A stretch of 64,000 nucleotides of DNA from Ypsolopha sequella (GCA_934047225.1 OW203984.1:7387201-7451200), one strand, 5' to 3'. Counted from the first letter of the stretch, positions 11,131-22,139 are shown. The notes: generated by a model not told the origin, from the sequence alone. Program-made: numbers and translations.

Positions 11131-12150
11131 CAGGGTGGAAAAAATTTAAGGGCCCTGGAAGGGAACTACCTTAAATCCTTTAGTTAGCCGATTTTACTGA
11201 AAAGAAATATTCCTTTATTTTTTAAAAGAAACAAAACTACATCCAAAGATCTTCTAAAATTTGCTTGTCTCACCTGGGAACTAAACCAACTAAAAATTAA
11301 AAAAATAAACCCTCGCTATTTTATTATACGAATCGGTAGGATTATTCTTCAGGATAAAATTTGTCTAATAAACATTTAGTCTTACACTCATGTGTTGTAC
11401 AAAATACCCATGAAATTGAATATTTATTACAAGTTCTTTATTAACAATACCTAGTACTGTTCACTTGTAAAGTAATAATGATGCGCCATTATTACACAAT
11501 GACAGGACGGAATGAAATGAAAGCAAAACAAAACAAAATTTGAAATTCGAACGAATACTTTTATCGATTTTAAAAATGTTGAAAGTTATCGTTCGAAGTT
11601 CAAATTTGTTGCTCCGCGTTGCAAAAAAAAATACGTTCCCTTTTTAAACTTTTCATCTGTACGCCTAGTGCAAGAAGGAATTGTGCTGTGCATAGATTTA
11701 TTATTACCATTTAACGATTTTCTTGTCGAAGTCTTCAACAGCAAGTTTGTACTTCATACGATGTCTTTGGATGTAAGAGAGATAAGAAAATTACAACGTG
11801 TCATTTACTTGTTACAAGTGAACAGTACTAGGTATTGTTAATAAAGAACTTGTAATAAATATTTAATTTCATGGGTATTTCGTACAACAGATCAGTGTAA
11901 GACCAAATACTTATTGGACAAATTTTATCCTGAACAATAATCCTACCGATTCGTATAATAAAATAGCGAGGGTTTATTTTTTTATTTCTAGTTGTTTCGA
12001 TTCCCGGGTGAGACAAGCGAATTTCAGAATATTTTTGAATGTAGTTTTATTTCTTTTAAAAAATAATGGAATGTTTCCTTTCAGTAAAATGAGCTAACTA
12101 AAGCATTTAAGGTAGTTCCCCTCCAGGGCCCTTAAATTTTTTCCACCCTG
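11131..12150. mobile_element. Long-arm foldback element (about 1.02 kb)
   Basis: Left arm 11131-11472 and right arm 11806-12150 are mutual inverted repeats of about 340 bp with scattered differences. They start CAGGGTGGAAAAAATTTAAG and end CTTAAATTTTTTCCACCCTG. The 330-bp centre holds no reading frame. Flanking TATATA repeats and words GCCTGATG / CATCAGGC extend the symmetry outwards. Such arms suit a foldback-type or long-TIR non-autonomous transposon. Confidence 0.8.
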
Positions 12151-12304
12151 TATATATATATATATATATACATCAGGCATCTTTTAATTTAGGTACATTA
12201 GTATTTTTTGCTAGGTAAAATAAAACTTTACTTCTGTCCTCGTTTAAAACAATTCCATTGGCCTCAAACCATGATTTTATTGAACACCTTTCGATTCATG
12301 CTGG

Positions 12305-12668
12305 GGGCTCGGTTGGTGATCATTGAACCTTGTTCCTGGAGCCGTATTTTTGAATCGTTCGCTTTCAATTTACGTGCGAAAGTATATACCCATCTCACGT
12401 AGCTCATCAGAACTTGTCATTTGCAAGATGAAACAGGTATATGTTTTCGCACGTGAATTGAAAAAGAACGATTCAAAAATACGGCTCCTGGTCCCTGGCC
12501 GGGTCCCCGGTATAGGTTCGGGCGGTTGATTGGATTTCACCTTGTATAATATATATTTTACCTATAATTTTAATCGTATATATATTGCTACATAAATTAA
12601 ATAAACCTTTAATCTAGTTCATGTACATTTAATATTGCAAAATAAACTATTTGAATTTTGAATTTTGA
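12305..12668 (+). mobile_element. LINE/SINE 3' unit with TTGAATTT tail, interrupted
   Basis: It starts GTTGGTGATCATTGAACCTT and, after an inserted 147-bp MITE, resumes CCTGGTCCCTGGCCGGGT. It ends with TTTGAATTTTGAATTTTGAA. The same unit is uninterrupted at 34091-34352 (+) and 23626-23940 (-). The heptamer-like tail suits target-primed retrotransposition. Confidence 0.75.
12340..12486. mobile_element. 147-bp MITE nested in a LINE tail
   Basis: Inverted ends AGCCGTATTTTTGAATCGTT and AACGATTCAAAAATACGGCT are perfect over 20 bp. CCTGG occurs on both sides (12335-12339 and 12487-12491). The uninterrupted relatives of the host repeat have one CCTGG here, so the insertion and its 5-bp duplication are directly visible. 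Confidence 0.85.
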
Positions 12669-12689
12669 ACATGACTTCATGAATTTATT

Positions 12690-12903
12690 GTCTGACACAT
12701 GTGTGTCATCACATCAGCAAAAAGTGTTAGAGCCCACTGGGGCAAGGAAGGTGGCAGATCACTTACATAGATCAAAAAAAGGACCGGTCCTAAAATTGAT
12801 CCCTGAGGAACCCCTATGTTCGTGATTTGCCTGTAAGATAGTATCGCATCAACACTAACAGTTTGGTTACTGTCCTTTAGGTAAGAAGTAAGAAGATAAA
12901 GTT
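12690..12903 (-). pseudogene. LINE reverse transcriptase fragment
   Basis: Read on the minus strand this gives LLTSYLKDSNQTVSVDAI, then GVPQGSILGPVLF, which is the conserved reverse transcriptase block upstream of the active site. After a +1 shift in a T run it continues LIYVSDLPPSLPQW and LTLFADVMTH. The catalytic FADD is FADV here. The shift and that change mark it as inactive. It abuts the preceding LINE tail. Confidence 0.75.
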
Positions 12904-12999
12904 CTTTCTCTTGAAACCCGTAGCAATTGAGTTTTCACAGATAAAGGTTAGAGATAAGGTTTCGACGATATACAGAAATTGGTACCAAAAACTTGCCTT

Positions 13000-13165
13000 T
13001 AGGGTTCCGTACCTTAAAATGAAAAAATGGAACCCTTATAGTTTCAATTTGTTGTCCGTCTGTCCTTCTGTCAAAACCTTTTTGCTCGAAGCCGATGTAG
13101 GAAGTATCCGTATCAAGTTGAAACTATACCTCCTACAGAAGTCTACGGCCCTATAGTGCTGTAAA
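13000..13165 (+). repeat. Lepidopteran AGGGTTCCGTACC repeat fragment
   Basis: TTTAGGGTTCCGTACCTTAA, then GGAACCCTTATAG, TTGTTGTCCGTCTGTCC and ATCAAGTTGAAACTATACC. This order is typical of a dispersed lepidopteran repeat. Related pieces are near 25950-26075, 54805 and 57180. Confidence 0.55.
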
Positions 13166-13247
13166 ATATCAGGTTTCTAAATTTAGAATTTTTCTTTTTG
13201 AGTTAATTAACTAAAAAAAAATGCCTACACTGTACGTTGCAGGGTTC

Positions 13248-13394
13248 TGGGGACCTAAAAAGGCCAACTTAGGTGAATCGTGAAATTATTTGAAAGTAGG
13301 ATAAAGTCAGAGTTTTTTCATGCGTGCAAAAGAGATGGAATTAAAACAAAATCATAACACGATTCATCCAAAGCGGCCTTTTTAGAGGACCTGG
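13248..13394. mobile_element. Foldback MITE of the CTAAAAAGGC family, copy 1
   Basis: Ends GGGGACCTAAAAAGGCC and GGCCTTTTTAGAGGACCTGG are inverted repeats; the core includes GAAAGTAGGATAAAGTCAGA. A second copy lies in the other orientation at 51929-52064. Confidence 0.7.
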
Positions 13395-13400
13395 GGCTCA

Positions 13401-13549
13401 ACCGCGTAATTCTCATTTGTATCAACTTCAAGCAAATGCATGCGAAATTCAACGCGTGCAAAAGAGATGGCATGTTAGGCGGGCGTCGTCGCACGCACGT
13501 CAAATTTCAATCTCAAGTTGATGTTGATGTAAATGAGAATTACGCGGTG
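13401..13549. mobile_element. Foldback element adjacent to the previous MITE
   Basis: ACCGCGTAATTCTCATTTG at the left pairs with AAATGAGAATTACGCGGT at the right, with CAACTTCAAG / CTCAAGTTG further in. The centre is CpG-rich (GGCGGGCGTCGTCGCACGCA). Confidence 0.65.
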
Positions 13550-13838
13550 GACCCGCTGTTCGTAATGTATTCTTGACAATGGCAATGTATAGGTAATGAA
13601 TGATGCAAAGTTAATGCGTAGCAAGGTAACGGTAGCGCGTTTTAGCATCGCACGTTATATAGCACTACGTAACACAGCAAAGCATAGCATTGGTTCAATC
13701 ACTCGCCCTGAGGTGGAATAACCTTCTAATAAAGATAATAAACTAGATACAACTGACAAATGTCTGTCAGAGCTAGTCAGTAACAGACAGCGCTTATTTA
13801 CACACAAATCATAAACAGATCTGGTTTATATGTAACCT

Positions 13839-14073
13839 GCGGGCCTATTATGTATCTCTAGTTGCCTTCTGGACTGCGTGTCTATCATCAAAAACATAGA
13901 TATACTATCGAATTCCGATTGTATAAGGGCATGTTAGCACTTGAAGTGACGACACAGTTCGTAAATAGTTCAATACCCATTAAAAGCAATTTTGAAAGTT
14001 TAGTTTTTATCTATGTTTTTGACGATAGGCACCCTGTGCAGTTGGCAACTTGAGATACAGAATAGGGGGGCTG
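13839..14073. mobile_element. ATGTATCTCTAGTTGCC MITE, tandem copy 1
   Basis: The left end GGGCCTATTATGTATCTCTA pairs with the right end, whose complement reads CCCCCCTATTCTGTATCTCA. Inner inverted words are TCATCAAAAACATAGATA and its complement. Two copies lie head to tail without spacer and a third is at 36447-36686. Confidence 0.75.
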
Positions 14074-14308
14074 CGGGCCTATTGTGTATCTCTAGTTGCC
14101 TTCTGGACTGGGTGTCTATCATCAAAAACATAGATATACTATCGAATTCCGATGTCCTAAGGATATTTTCGCACTTGAAGTGACGACACAGATTGTTAAT
14201 AGTTCAATACCCACTAAAGGCAATTTTGAAATTTCAGTTTTTAGCTATGTTTTTGATGATAGGCACTTCGTGCAGTTGGCAACTAAAGATACAGAATAGG
14301 GGGGCTGG
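14074..14308. mobile_element. ATGTATCTCTAGTTGCC MITE, tandem copy 2
   Basis: Same organisation as the preceding copy, sharing the junction GGGGGGCTGCGGGCC. The copies differ by small substitutions, so the duplication is not very recent or the two are independent insertions at the same site. Confidence 0.75.
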
Positions 14309-14451
14309 TCAAGGATCGATTTTTCGTAATTGTATCCAAATCTTGAAAAGAAACTGAGTATGCGTAAACAAAAACATTTGTTTTATTATATTTTACATTT
14401 TCCATTGTTGGGAGTTTAGGATTTCCCGTCTGATTTCGCAATGATAATAAC

Positions 14452-15080
14452 GAAAACCGGTCAAGTGCGCGCAGGTCTCGCGCTCTGAGGATTCCGTAGC
14501 ATTCTATAAGTTAATTAGACTTGAATAAAATTTTACAAAAGTTACAAACGTTTGTTTCATACATTTACCGACAAATAAAACTGCAAAATTTAGTTGGTCA
14601 CTAATTACTCCTTTCATAATCAAATTCAGTATATGTTTTTAAATAGAGAATATAATACATAATATATATAAATTCATAATTCTTAACTAGTTTAGTTTGT
14701 GAAATAGGCCCTGTAACAAAAATTATCTGAAACTGACAACTTTGATGGCCACCCATTTCTTTTTTTTTTTTGAGATAAACAGCGTTGCGGGATGTTACTG
14801 GTAACACCCGTAGCATATGCTGAGTTGGGGTCCTTTTTATTGCCACGAAACATGACTTTCCATGTTTATATGTATCAGTGTTGTATTAATCAAGTTTATT
14901 TTTAGTTAAAAAAGTTGTATTTAAAATGTGTTTTGTTTCGTGTGTGTTGTGGCATTTAAATAAATGATTCTTTATCTTTATCTTTATCTTTAAAAAATAT
15001 ATTGGTCTGGACTGGACAATGACGCCCCACATGCTAGGGTAAATGAAAAAAAAACGGCTTCATTTGATCTCAGCCTGCCG
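14452..15080 (+). repeat. GGCCAAGTGCGAG element, split copy
   Basis: The head is AAAACCGGTCAAGTGCGCG. The middle resembles 7400-7510 (GGCCCTGTAACAAAAATTAT). The distal word CACATGCTAGGGTAAATG near 15030 corresponds to CATGCTAGGGTAGG near 7548. A separate tail (14849-14994) splits the two parts. Confidence 0.55.
14849..14994 (+). mobile_element. LINE/SINE 3' tail with TATCTT repeats
   Basis: It ends AAATAAATGATTCTTTATCT followed by further TTTATC units, a tandem 3' tail typical of lepidopteran LINEs. It interrupts the surrounding repeat. Confidence 0.5.
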
Positions 15081-15232
15081 AGATGGCCTATCTGAACATA
15101 TGAATAATGAATTTTATTCCATACATTTTTCTGTCGATATCGAGAATAAACATCGTCTAAAATGATTCCCCGGAATCACCCGCGGCGCAGGTTACTTGTG
15201 ATTTTCTACTTGAGAACTAACTGTAACGATAC

Positions 15233-15743
15233 TTAAGGGGCAGGTAGCCGCCAACGACCTTGAGTAGACTTGTGTCGGTACAAATGTCGACAGAAACTAT
15301 ATTGAAATAACGTTCATATCAGTGCACAAGTATTGTAATTATTATATGTGTCAGCGCGCACTGCATTACGACGTCGCTGGATCTCCGGACAGCGCAAAAT
15401 AGGAGAAAGTAATACATTTTACATGGACGCCATGGCCGGAAAAAAATCAAATTTTTTCGAAGTAATATATTCCTTATATTTTATTGCAAGAACCATATAA
15501 TATACCATTACTGGTTTCAAATAAATAACCAATTTTACTTAATTTTAGTCTAAAAACAGCTTGACTATGAACAATATTTTTATGTTGTTTCTTACACGCG
15601 AGAATAATTTTCTTAATTGAAGTTGTTCTTTATAGTTTAAATAACAATATATATTTTTTGTATAATTTTTAATCATACCATTTAAAATAAATATCTTTAT
15701 CAATGGAGTCATTTTCGGATGACGCTGGGAAGAGACGCCTTAA
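15233..15743 (+). mobile_element. TTAA MITE family B, full copy (511 bp)
   Basis: TTAAGGGGCAGGTAGCC begins the element and GACGCCTTAA ends it. Landmarks are CCAACGACCTTGAG, TGCATTACGACGTCGCTGG and GCGCAAAATAGGAGAAA. Partial copies are at 41581-42232, 32110-32373 and 62916-63262. Its first half is related to the 474-bp family. Confidence 0.7.
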
Positions 15744-16259
15744 GTATGCATGGAACGAACCGCTATCATTAAATATTCCATACGAAGATTTTTAAAATCA
15801 AGAACTACGTATCCATTTTATTTCTCTTTGTAGTAAGCCAACATAAAAATACAAAAAATGTCGTCTCCGTATGGATTATTATGACATTAAAAGAAACTCT
15901 TGAGAAAATTATTAATAATACCTCGTATCATATTTTTATCTTTTATTTTTATTCAAAAAGGCACGTACGAAATTTGCATTTTTCCTTGAATTTCCACTTC
16001 GAGAAGTCCACAATTTTAAAATAATAAATACGGCTTTACATACAAAGTACCTTTAAAATGAGGTACGTGCTTAAGTTGCAGAAGTGTTTCATGTACTTGA
16101 GGGGTACTTTCAAGTATAAAATCTTATTTTAAAAGAAATACTGGATTAGTGATTGAAAACACTGTCTTTGTACACAGGTATCCATTCATACAAATAAATA
16201 AAATTGAAGCTTTTTCTGTGATTTTGAAACAAAGGCTTTTTCTTAAGCAAAATACGATT
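15744..16259. other. No recognisable feature
   Basis: AT-rich sequence with no repeat partner, inverted ends or coding signature that I can support. Confidence 0.45.
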
Positions 16260-16625
16260 ATTTGTACGTTATCAAAATCCAACATGTCTGTCTGTCTGTC
16301 TATTTGTTGGTCCAGAGATTACTCCGAAATAGCTCAACCGATTTTGACAAGACTTTCATTTAGCTCGTAGTGTACTTTTTAATTGACATCTGTCACTTTT
16401 GAAACCTGTCACTTATGACATCCGTAACGTACTTTTAATCGCAGAAAAATGCTCATGAGCGATCTGGAAACGTTTGTCATCTATCTAATTTGAAATGTCT
16501 CACTTTTGATGCCCATCAATTTTAGCGTCTGTCACTTTTGACATCTGTCACTGAAATTGGTCGATTTCCTACTGCGTCTTTAAAAAAAAAACAATGCAAG
16601 CAAAGCCGCGGGCGGCACCTGAATA
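16260..16625 (+). repeat. SINE-like region with CACTTTTGA sub-repeats
   Basis: ATGTCTGTCTGTCTGTCTAT, ATTACTCCGAAATAGCTCAA and CCGATTTTGACAAGACTTTC are typical of RTE-related lepidopteran SINEs. It then has several spaced copies of (C/T)CACTTTTGA with ACATCTGTCA, and ends AAGCCGCGGGCGGCACCTGA. The boundaries are approximate. Confidence 0.45.
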
Positions 16626-16984
16626 GAGCTATTATAATCAGCGGCTTTAATGTGTACAGCCAAAATCAATTAAGTTTCATTGGAGATTCAATCAGTGATT
16701 ATTAAACAATACAATTGGTGTAGAAACACAGGTACTGAACGACCATACCAAAGCAACATAACACCGAAAATAAACAAAATGTAGATTTCCGCATTCAACA
16801 TTAATTAGAATACGCATTTATGTGAAGATTTGTATGTAAACAAGGGTTCGGCCTAAATTCAACAACTTCCTGGAGTCACTTGTTTTGCCGGATTCCTTTT
16901 CAGCCGAAAACAATGGTTGTGTTTGTTTTTCAAAGTTTTCGTATTTTGTCTCTTTTTTGTATAAACTTTAGATATAAATCATAT

Positions 16985-17020
16985 CGACGGTGTAAAGGCT
17001 AATTGACTAACGAGCATTTT
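16985..17020 (+). repeat. Left terminal inverted repeat of the Sola-like element
   Basis: Starts CGACGGTGTAAAGG and continues TAATTGACTAACGAGCATTT. It matches the complement of 23292-23327 at 35 of 36 positions (C versus A at position 15). Confidence 0.85.
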
Positions 17021-17970
17021 TGGCGAAAATGAGTTAAATATACCATCGGAATCAGCAAATTTTTTTGCGTAGAATGGGCCTGGTTTCAGATTAATTTGAA
17101 CATTTTTTAACCTCTTTAGTCTATCCAAATTACGCAAAATTTTACGACTTAGTTTGTTTAGAAGACAAAAAAACGTCCCTTTTAGATAAAATCTGCAGTT
17201 AGCTATTTGGTTCACTAGTTATTTTGCGTTTTTTTTTTTTAAGATAAATAGACACTATCGATGTATGAGCGTAATTGATGTTTAAACATTGAACGAACTA
17301 TTTTTCTTGTAAATTTTCCTGGTTAGACTTTCTTGCCGGCCCCAAAAAATGGTACTTCTTTTATTTAGTCAAATAGCATCACCTAAGTCTAAAGGATAAT
17401 AAAACGTTAGCTATTTCTGCGGATAACATATTTGCAATATTTTCATATTTATACCTTATTTCCTTCCAAAAAACAATTAAATTCCTCAATTTAGATAGTT
17501 TTTGTTATAAGTTATGCAAGAGAATTTACAATTAAGACTAAAATTTCGTGTCTTTTTATATTTCATCGGTAAAACATTTGCCTAAGAATGGTAATTGTGT
17601 TTAAACAATTTACATTGCTCGTTCGTTAGGCTATACCAACAGTTTGGTTTATTTGTAGCAGGCAATGGTTCACGAAAAATTGGTACGCATATTTAGCGCT
17701 TCGACCACAAATGATTTCCCCCCGCTTCCGTATGCACGGCACTGCATGCACCAATCGTCGTCAGTCGTCAGTCATTCGCAGCGGCTGATCTTAGTTCAGA
17801 GACGTGATTCTGTGATTTTACGCGCTAAAAACTGCCAATAGTTGGACTTTCCACCTGCGTAATAAGGTGAGGAATAAGGTTATCATTGTTATTTAAGAAG
17901 TAACACATAAAATCTATTCATTTTGCGTTTTTGACAATTTAAGAAAAAATTATAGAACCACCAAAAAATT

Positions 17971-18440
17971 ATGACGACACTATTGAAGCAACAAACACCA
18001 CAGTATTCAGCCTCCAGGTATGAAATTATTTATTAAAGTATTTTTGGTAAGTGTTGTAAACTTATTATGTATTGTATTAATACAATAATACCCATATTTA
18101 ATTATTTTTGTCTATAATTGTATTTTATAGCTGAAGATGTGAAAATGATTATTATTATGATAATCACACTTAATTTCGGTAATTTATTTTTTCAGAGACA
18201 CTCATGAATACAAAACGTTGTTATTGAAGAGCCACTTCACGATTCCAATTTGAATAACAAAAAACTTATCACTATGACTGTGGAACATACAGATGACGAC
18301 TAAAAATATATTTTGACTGCCTGGGATTAAATTTTTTTTACTAAAAGTTTGTTTTTGATTGTTTTAGGTAGTCATGTACGTCATAAATAGAGGAAAGCAA
18401 AAATGTTTGATAAAGAAAATACCAAATATCCGGATTATTA
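17971..18440 (+). pseudogene. Possible 5' exons of the Sola-like transposase gene
   Basis: An ATG at 17971 opens MTTLLKQQTPQYSAS and meets a donor-like CCAG|GTATGA at 18017. Acceptor-like TTTATTTTTTCAG (to 18195) and TTGTTTTAG (to 18367) follow. The segment 18196-18300 includes an acidic stretch VIEEPLHDSNL and VEHTDDD in a frame broken by an indel. From 18368 the frame reads VVMYVINRGKQKCL until a LINE interrupts it near 18440. The splice signals are inferred and no transcript is known. Confidence 0.35.
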
Positions 18441-19745
18441 AATCTTTTGACCGCGTGGACCACGTCATTCTGCTACGAAAGCTTGGAAAACTTGGAATAC
18501 AAGGCGATCTTTATCGCTGGGTGACTTCTTATATTTCAAATAGGAGACAAGCAGTTGTGCTCGGTGGTCATCGCTCAAATTTCGTTGATATTCCCTCCGG
18601 TGTTCCTCAGGGCTCTCACTTGGGTCCATTATTTTATTGTAAAAATCGGATAAAAGTTAACGTTGCTAAATGTGTCCAAATAAGTTTTTCCAGGAAGCGT
18701 AATCCTGTCATACATGCTTATAATATTAGCGGTAATCCCATACAGCGAGTAGATGTGGTCAAAGACCTGGGTGTGAGCCTTGATTCAAAATTAACATTCG
18801 AGCACCACATTGATGCAATTGTGAGCAGGGCATATAAAAGTTTAGGTTTCGTAATGCGGGTATGTGGTGAATTTAGGGACCTTTCTTGTCTTAAGGCGGT
18901 GTATTTTGCTTATGTTCGAAGTTTATTGGAGTTTGGGTCTTCTGTATGGTCACCACATTATATAACTTATAAACAGCGTATCGAAAAAATACAGGAGATT
19001 TTTTTTAAGACATCTAAATTTTAAAGCCAGATTACTAAAAATGAAATACGAAGATTCTTGTCTACACCATCGCATTCCTTCGCTCGAGGATCGCCGGCTT
19101 TTGCTTGATATGTCCTTACTATATGACATAGTTACTGGTCGTATTAACAGCATGAGCATAGTATCTAACTTTCCCCTTAGAGCCCCCTCATTTCGCACCC
19201 GGCACTCTGCTAGACTCTTTTATTATGTACCCAATGTTCGCACAAACTATGCCCAATCATCTCCTCTCATTCGTCTAGCTAACGAATACAATAAAAAATT
19301 CTTTAAAATTGATCCTTATGGAAACTCCAGAACTTCATTTCGAAATAAAATAATGAACGAAATATATTGCCCTAATGAATAACCGTAATTATAATGATAA
19401 TTATGATTTTGCTAACACCCTCCCCTTTTTACATTCCCCTCACTTACACAAACACATACTCTCTCATACATACTCATCTTACATTAACTCCACACAACAC
19501 AAACATCTTGTCGAACAAATGAGCAAATTAAACTATAAGATTACGTTAGGTACTTGGTTAAGTTGCTTTATTTTCTTTAAATGTCTAAATATAAGAGTAA
19601 ACTAACGAATTAGTTAAGTTTTGATTGTTATTTTTTACAGCTGGGGAAATTTGTTATTGGCCTTAGTTTAAGTTTAGAAATATTGTTTAGAGTATATTAT
19701 ATCGCTGTTAATTTCCTAAATAAACTAAATAAATAAATAAATTAA
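18430..19745 (+). pseudogene. 5'-truncated LINE (Jockey/CR1-type) with deleted active site
   Basis: The frame from about 18440 to 19023 has SFDRVDHVILLRKLG, then SGVPQGSHLGPLFY. It jumps directly to NRIKVNVAKCVQISFSRK, so the segment that should hold the FADD active site is deleted. It then continues VKDLGVSLDSKLTFEHHID. A frameshift at about 19020 leads to RRLLLDMSLLYDIVTGRINS (19083 on) and the C-terminus FPLRAPSFRTRHSARLFYYV to 19382. A 360-bp 3' untranslated region ends in AAATAAATAAATAAAT. It cannot encode a working reverse transcriptase. It sits inside the Sola-like gene. Confidence 0.85.
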
Positions 19746-21081
19746 GTGGCAGACTTTCAGTGGGATTCCACTTCATGGGAAAGAACTGGTGGAAATGAAA
19801 CTGTGAGTGATGAGGACCACAATAAAGCTAGGAAAAAACGAAAGATAACTAAAGAAACACATTTAGATGATATTGGGAAGGAAGGTGAAAAAAGTTACAA
19901 GAAAAAAAGATTAATAAAAAAAGAGAAAGAAGCCAAAAAAGGCAAAGTGGCAAAGGTTACACTTTGTCCAATAGACGTATTGTTGGAGAAAAAACACTCA
20001 AGCCTAATCCTTGCATCGGAGCTAAGAGATGCCCCTACGAATGTTTTGAGATCTCTGAAGAAAAAAGAAGGAATATTTTTAAACACTTCAATGAGTTTGA
20101 GTACCAAAAAAAACGAGACTGACTTGTTGCAATGTCATCACAAGATGTTTCTAAGAAAAATACCTAGGAGAAAGAGGACACGCCACGCGATTACAGCTAT
20201 TCATATTTTATCAACGACGGTGAAGGCCGTTGACAAGTATGCTTGACATTCATCTTAAGAACACTAGATGTTTCTCTAAAATTTGTGCACTACATGCTTT
20301 CCAATGACAAAATAGGATCTGCTAAAGAAGACCAGCAAGGGAGATAAGTCTGCCTGTCAATAAGACAAAAGAAGCAAACTTAGGAGTAAGAAATTTTATA
20401 AAATCTTTACCAACGATATTCTCTCACTATTGTCAGGAGAATTCTACTCGTCTTTAACTTCCGAGTGAAATGAAAAGCGTTAGCAATTTGTACGAAAAAT
20501 ACAAAACACTAAAAAGTGAGAAGGGTCTTTGCTATGTAGGAGATAAAGTCTTCGGAAATATTTTCAATTCTGAATTTAACCTTGCCTTCCATGTGCCCAA
20601 AAAGGATAAATGTGTTAAATGCGTGTCGTTTCAAAATGCCCAACAAGATGAAACAACACTTAATGAAATGAGAGAACATGAAGGTGAAAAACAACTCTCT
20701 AAATTACGTTTTGAATTTCACCAAAAATTACGTGTCACAGATGAATAAACTTTGTGTGTTTCGCTTGATTTGCAGAAAGTGTTGAATACACCTATGGGTA
20801 AAAGTATGCTTCTTTTTTACTCAAAAAAATATGAAATATTAAATTTTACATTTTACGAAGTTACACGAGTTGCATATTGTTACATATGGGAAGAAGGCCA
20901 GGGAAAAAGAGGTGCTAATGAAGTTTCCACAATAATTGCAAAATACTTAGAAGATAGGGATAAACCTAAAGTCACTAAAAATGTCCTATTTTACTGTGAC
21001 TCGTGTCCTGACCAAAATAAAAATAAAGTAATTGTTTCAGCCCCCCACCAAATTTTACATGAAAATGAAATGAAAAAATGA
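19746..21081 (+). pseudogene. Sola-like transposase gene, N-terminal and central part
   Basis: The start is lysine-rich (KKRKITKE, KKKRLIKKEKEAKKGK), probably nuclear targeting. A +1 shift near 19960 leads to a Cys motif, KPNPCIGAKRCPYECFEIS (20010 on). Next come VCLTFILRTLDVSLKFVHY (20236 on), FIKSLPTIFSHYCQENS (20395 on, then a stop), and NLYEKYKTLKSEKGLCYVGD, leading to KKDKCVKC (20598). After another stop the core reads DLQKVLNTPMGKSM and YIWEEGQGKRGANEVST, then VLFYCDSCPDQNKNK (20981). These match, motif by motif, an uncharacterised family widespread in arthropods; it may be the one recently labelled DUF7869, but I cannot check. D in DLQK and D in CDSC are candidate catalytic residues. 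At least four stops or frameshifts make it a pseudogene. Confidence 0.7.
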
Positions 21082-21084
21082 AAA

Positions 21085-22130
21085 ATTTATAAGCGTATAC
21101 GTAAGCTAGGCTTGAATCTTGGGGCCCAGGTGACACGATTGACAGGTACAAATTACATTTATTGTCCTCGACGCCCTGCTTAACAATAGGTACTTTCACA
21201 ATTAAAAAACTTACGCTAAACATGCAAAGTGAGTGTGGTGTGTTGTGTGGGTGAGGGTGTTTATGTGTGGAGGTGGGTGATTGTTAAAATATACATATTA
21301 TTGTGGGGGAGGTGGGTGGGTGTGGCGTGGTGGGGATGGAGGATAGAAGGGGATAGTGACCTGCCTATATTTGGTGTTCTAGTATATTTTCAGTTTCTTT
21401 GTAATTTTGAGTGAGTATCCACTGTTCTATAACTATTTTGACCTTGAAGACCGATAGACCTCTAATATCGCAGACTTTTGCAATCTTATTGTATACAAAC
21501 TGATGTATAAAGGGAGGCAGTCGTTGTGCAAATGATGTGCACACTCTGGAAGTGGGTATTCTATAGACTCTCTTGGTAACAAGAGAGGCACATTGTTTTG
21601 ATCCCAGAGTGATTTTATGAAGCATGCAGGTAGCCCTCACAACGAAGAGTTGTCGTACTGTCAGGATTTTATTTTCGGAGTAGAGCGCCTCAGTTGAGTA
21701 TCTGAAGTGTTTTTTCAGCATGACTTTTATTACTGAGCGCTGTGCTCTTTCCAACTCTATTAAAAAAGTTTAACATGCGCCGCCCCAGGCCAGGATACAG
21801 TACGAGAGTACTGACTCACACAGAGCTTTGTAGACCACACGAACGATGTGTTCTTCGGCTGAATTTCGTAGTAGCTTCATAAAGTACATAATTTTTCGCA
21901 CACGACCTGCGAGCGCTCTTATGTGAGCTTTAAATGACAGATTTTGATCAATTATCACTCCGAGGTACTTAATGGAGTCTGAACTTTTGACACTGCCACA
22001 GTTGCAGTCTACAGAAGGGTCCATTTCAGAAATCTGGCAAGTGTGAATCTTAAGGTCCGGAAGAGACGGTGGTCTGGAGGCTGCGGTTTTGTGGACCTAT
22101 ACACATACCTATACCTGCACACATATAGAA
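21085..22130 (-). pseudogene. 5'-truncated LINE inserted in the transposase gene
   Basis: On the minus strand, from 22100 downwards, it reads RPPSLPDLKIHTCQISE and MDPSVDCNCGSVKSSD, followed by IKYLGVIIDQNLSFKAHIRA. It then gives RKIMYFMKLLRNSAEEH and VLSYCILAWGGA, the region after the reverse transcriptase active site. A stop and a frame change at about 21770 lead to MERAQRSVIKVMLKK and RQLFVVRATCMLHKITLGSK, ending at 21365. The 3' untranslated part is G/T-rich when read on the plus strand (21225-21360). The palm and endonuclease are missing. Its exact 3' edge, between 21085 and 21225, is uncertain. Confidence 0.75.
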
Positions 22131-22139
22131 ACACATATA

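Noticed and set aside
21229..21414. Plus-strand frame of 61 codons
   Set aside because: It lies in a G/T-rich stretch that is the 3' untranslated part of a minus-strand LINE; composition alone makes the frame.
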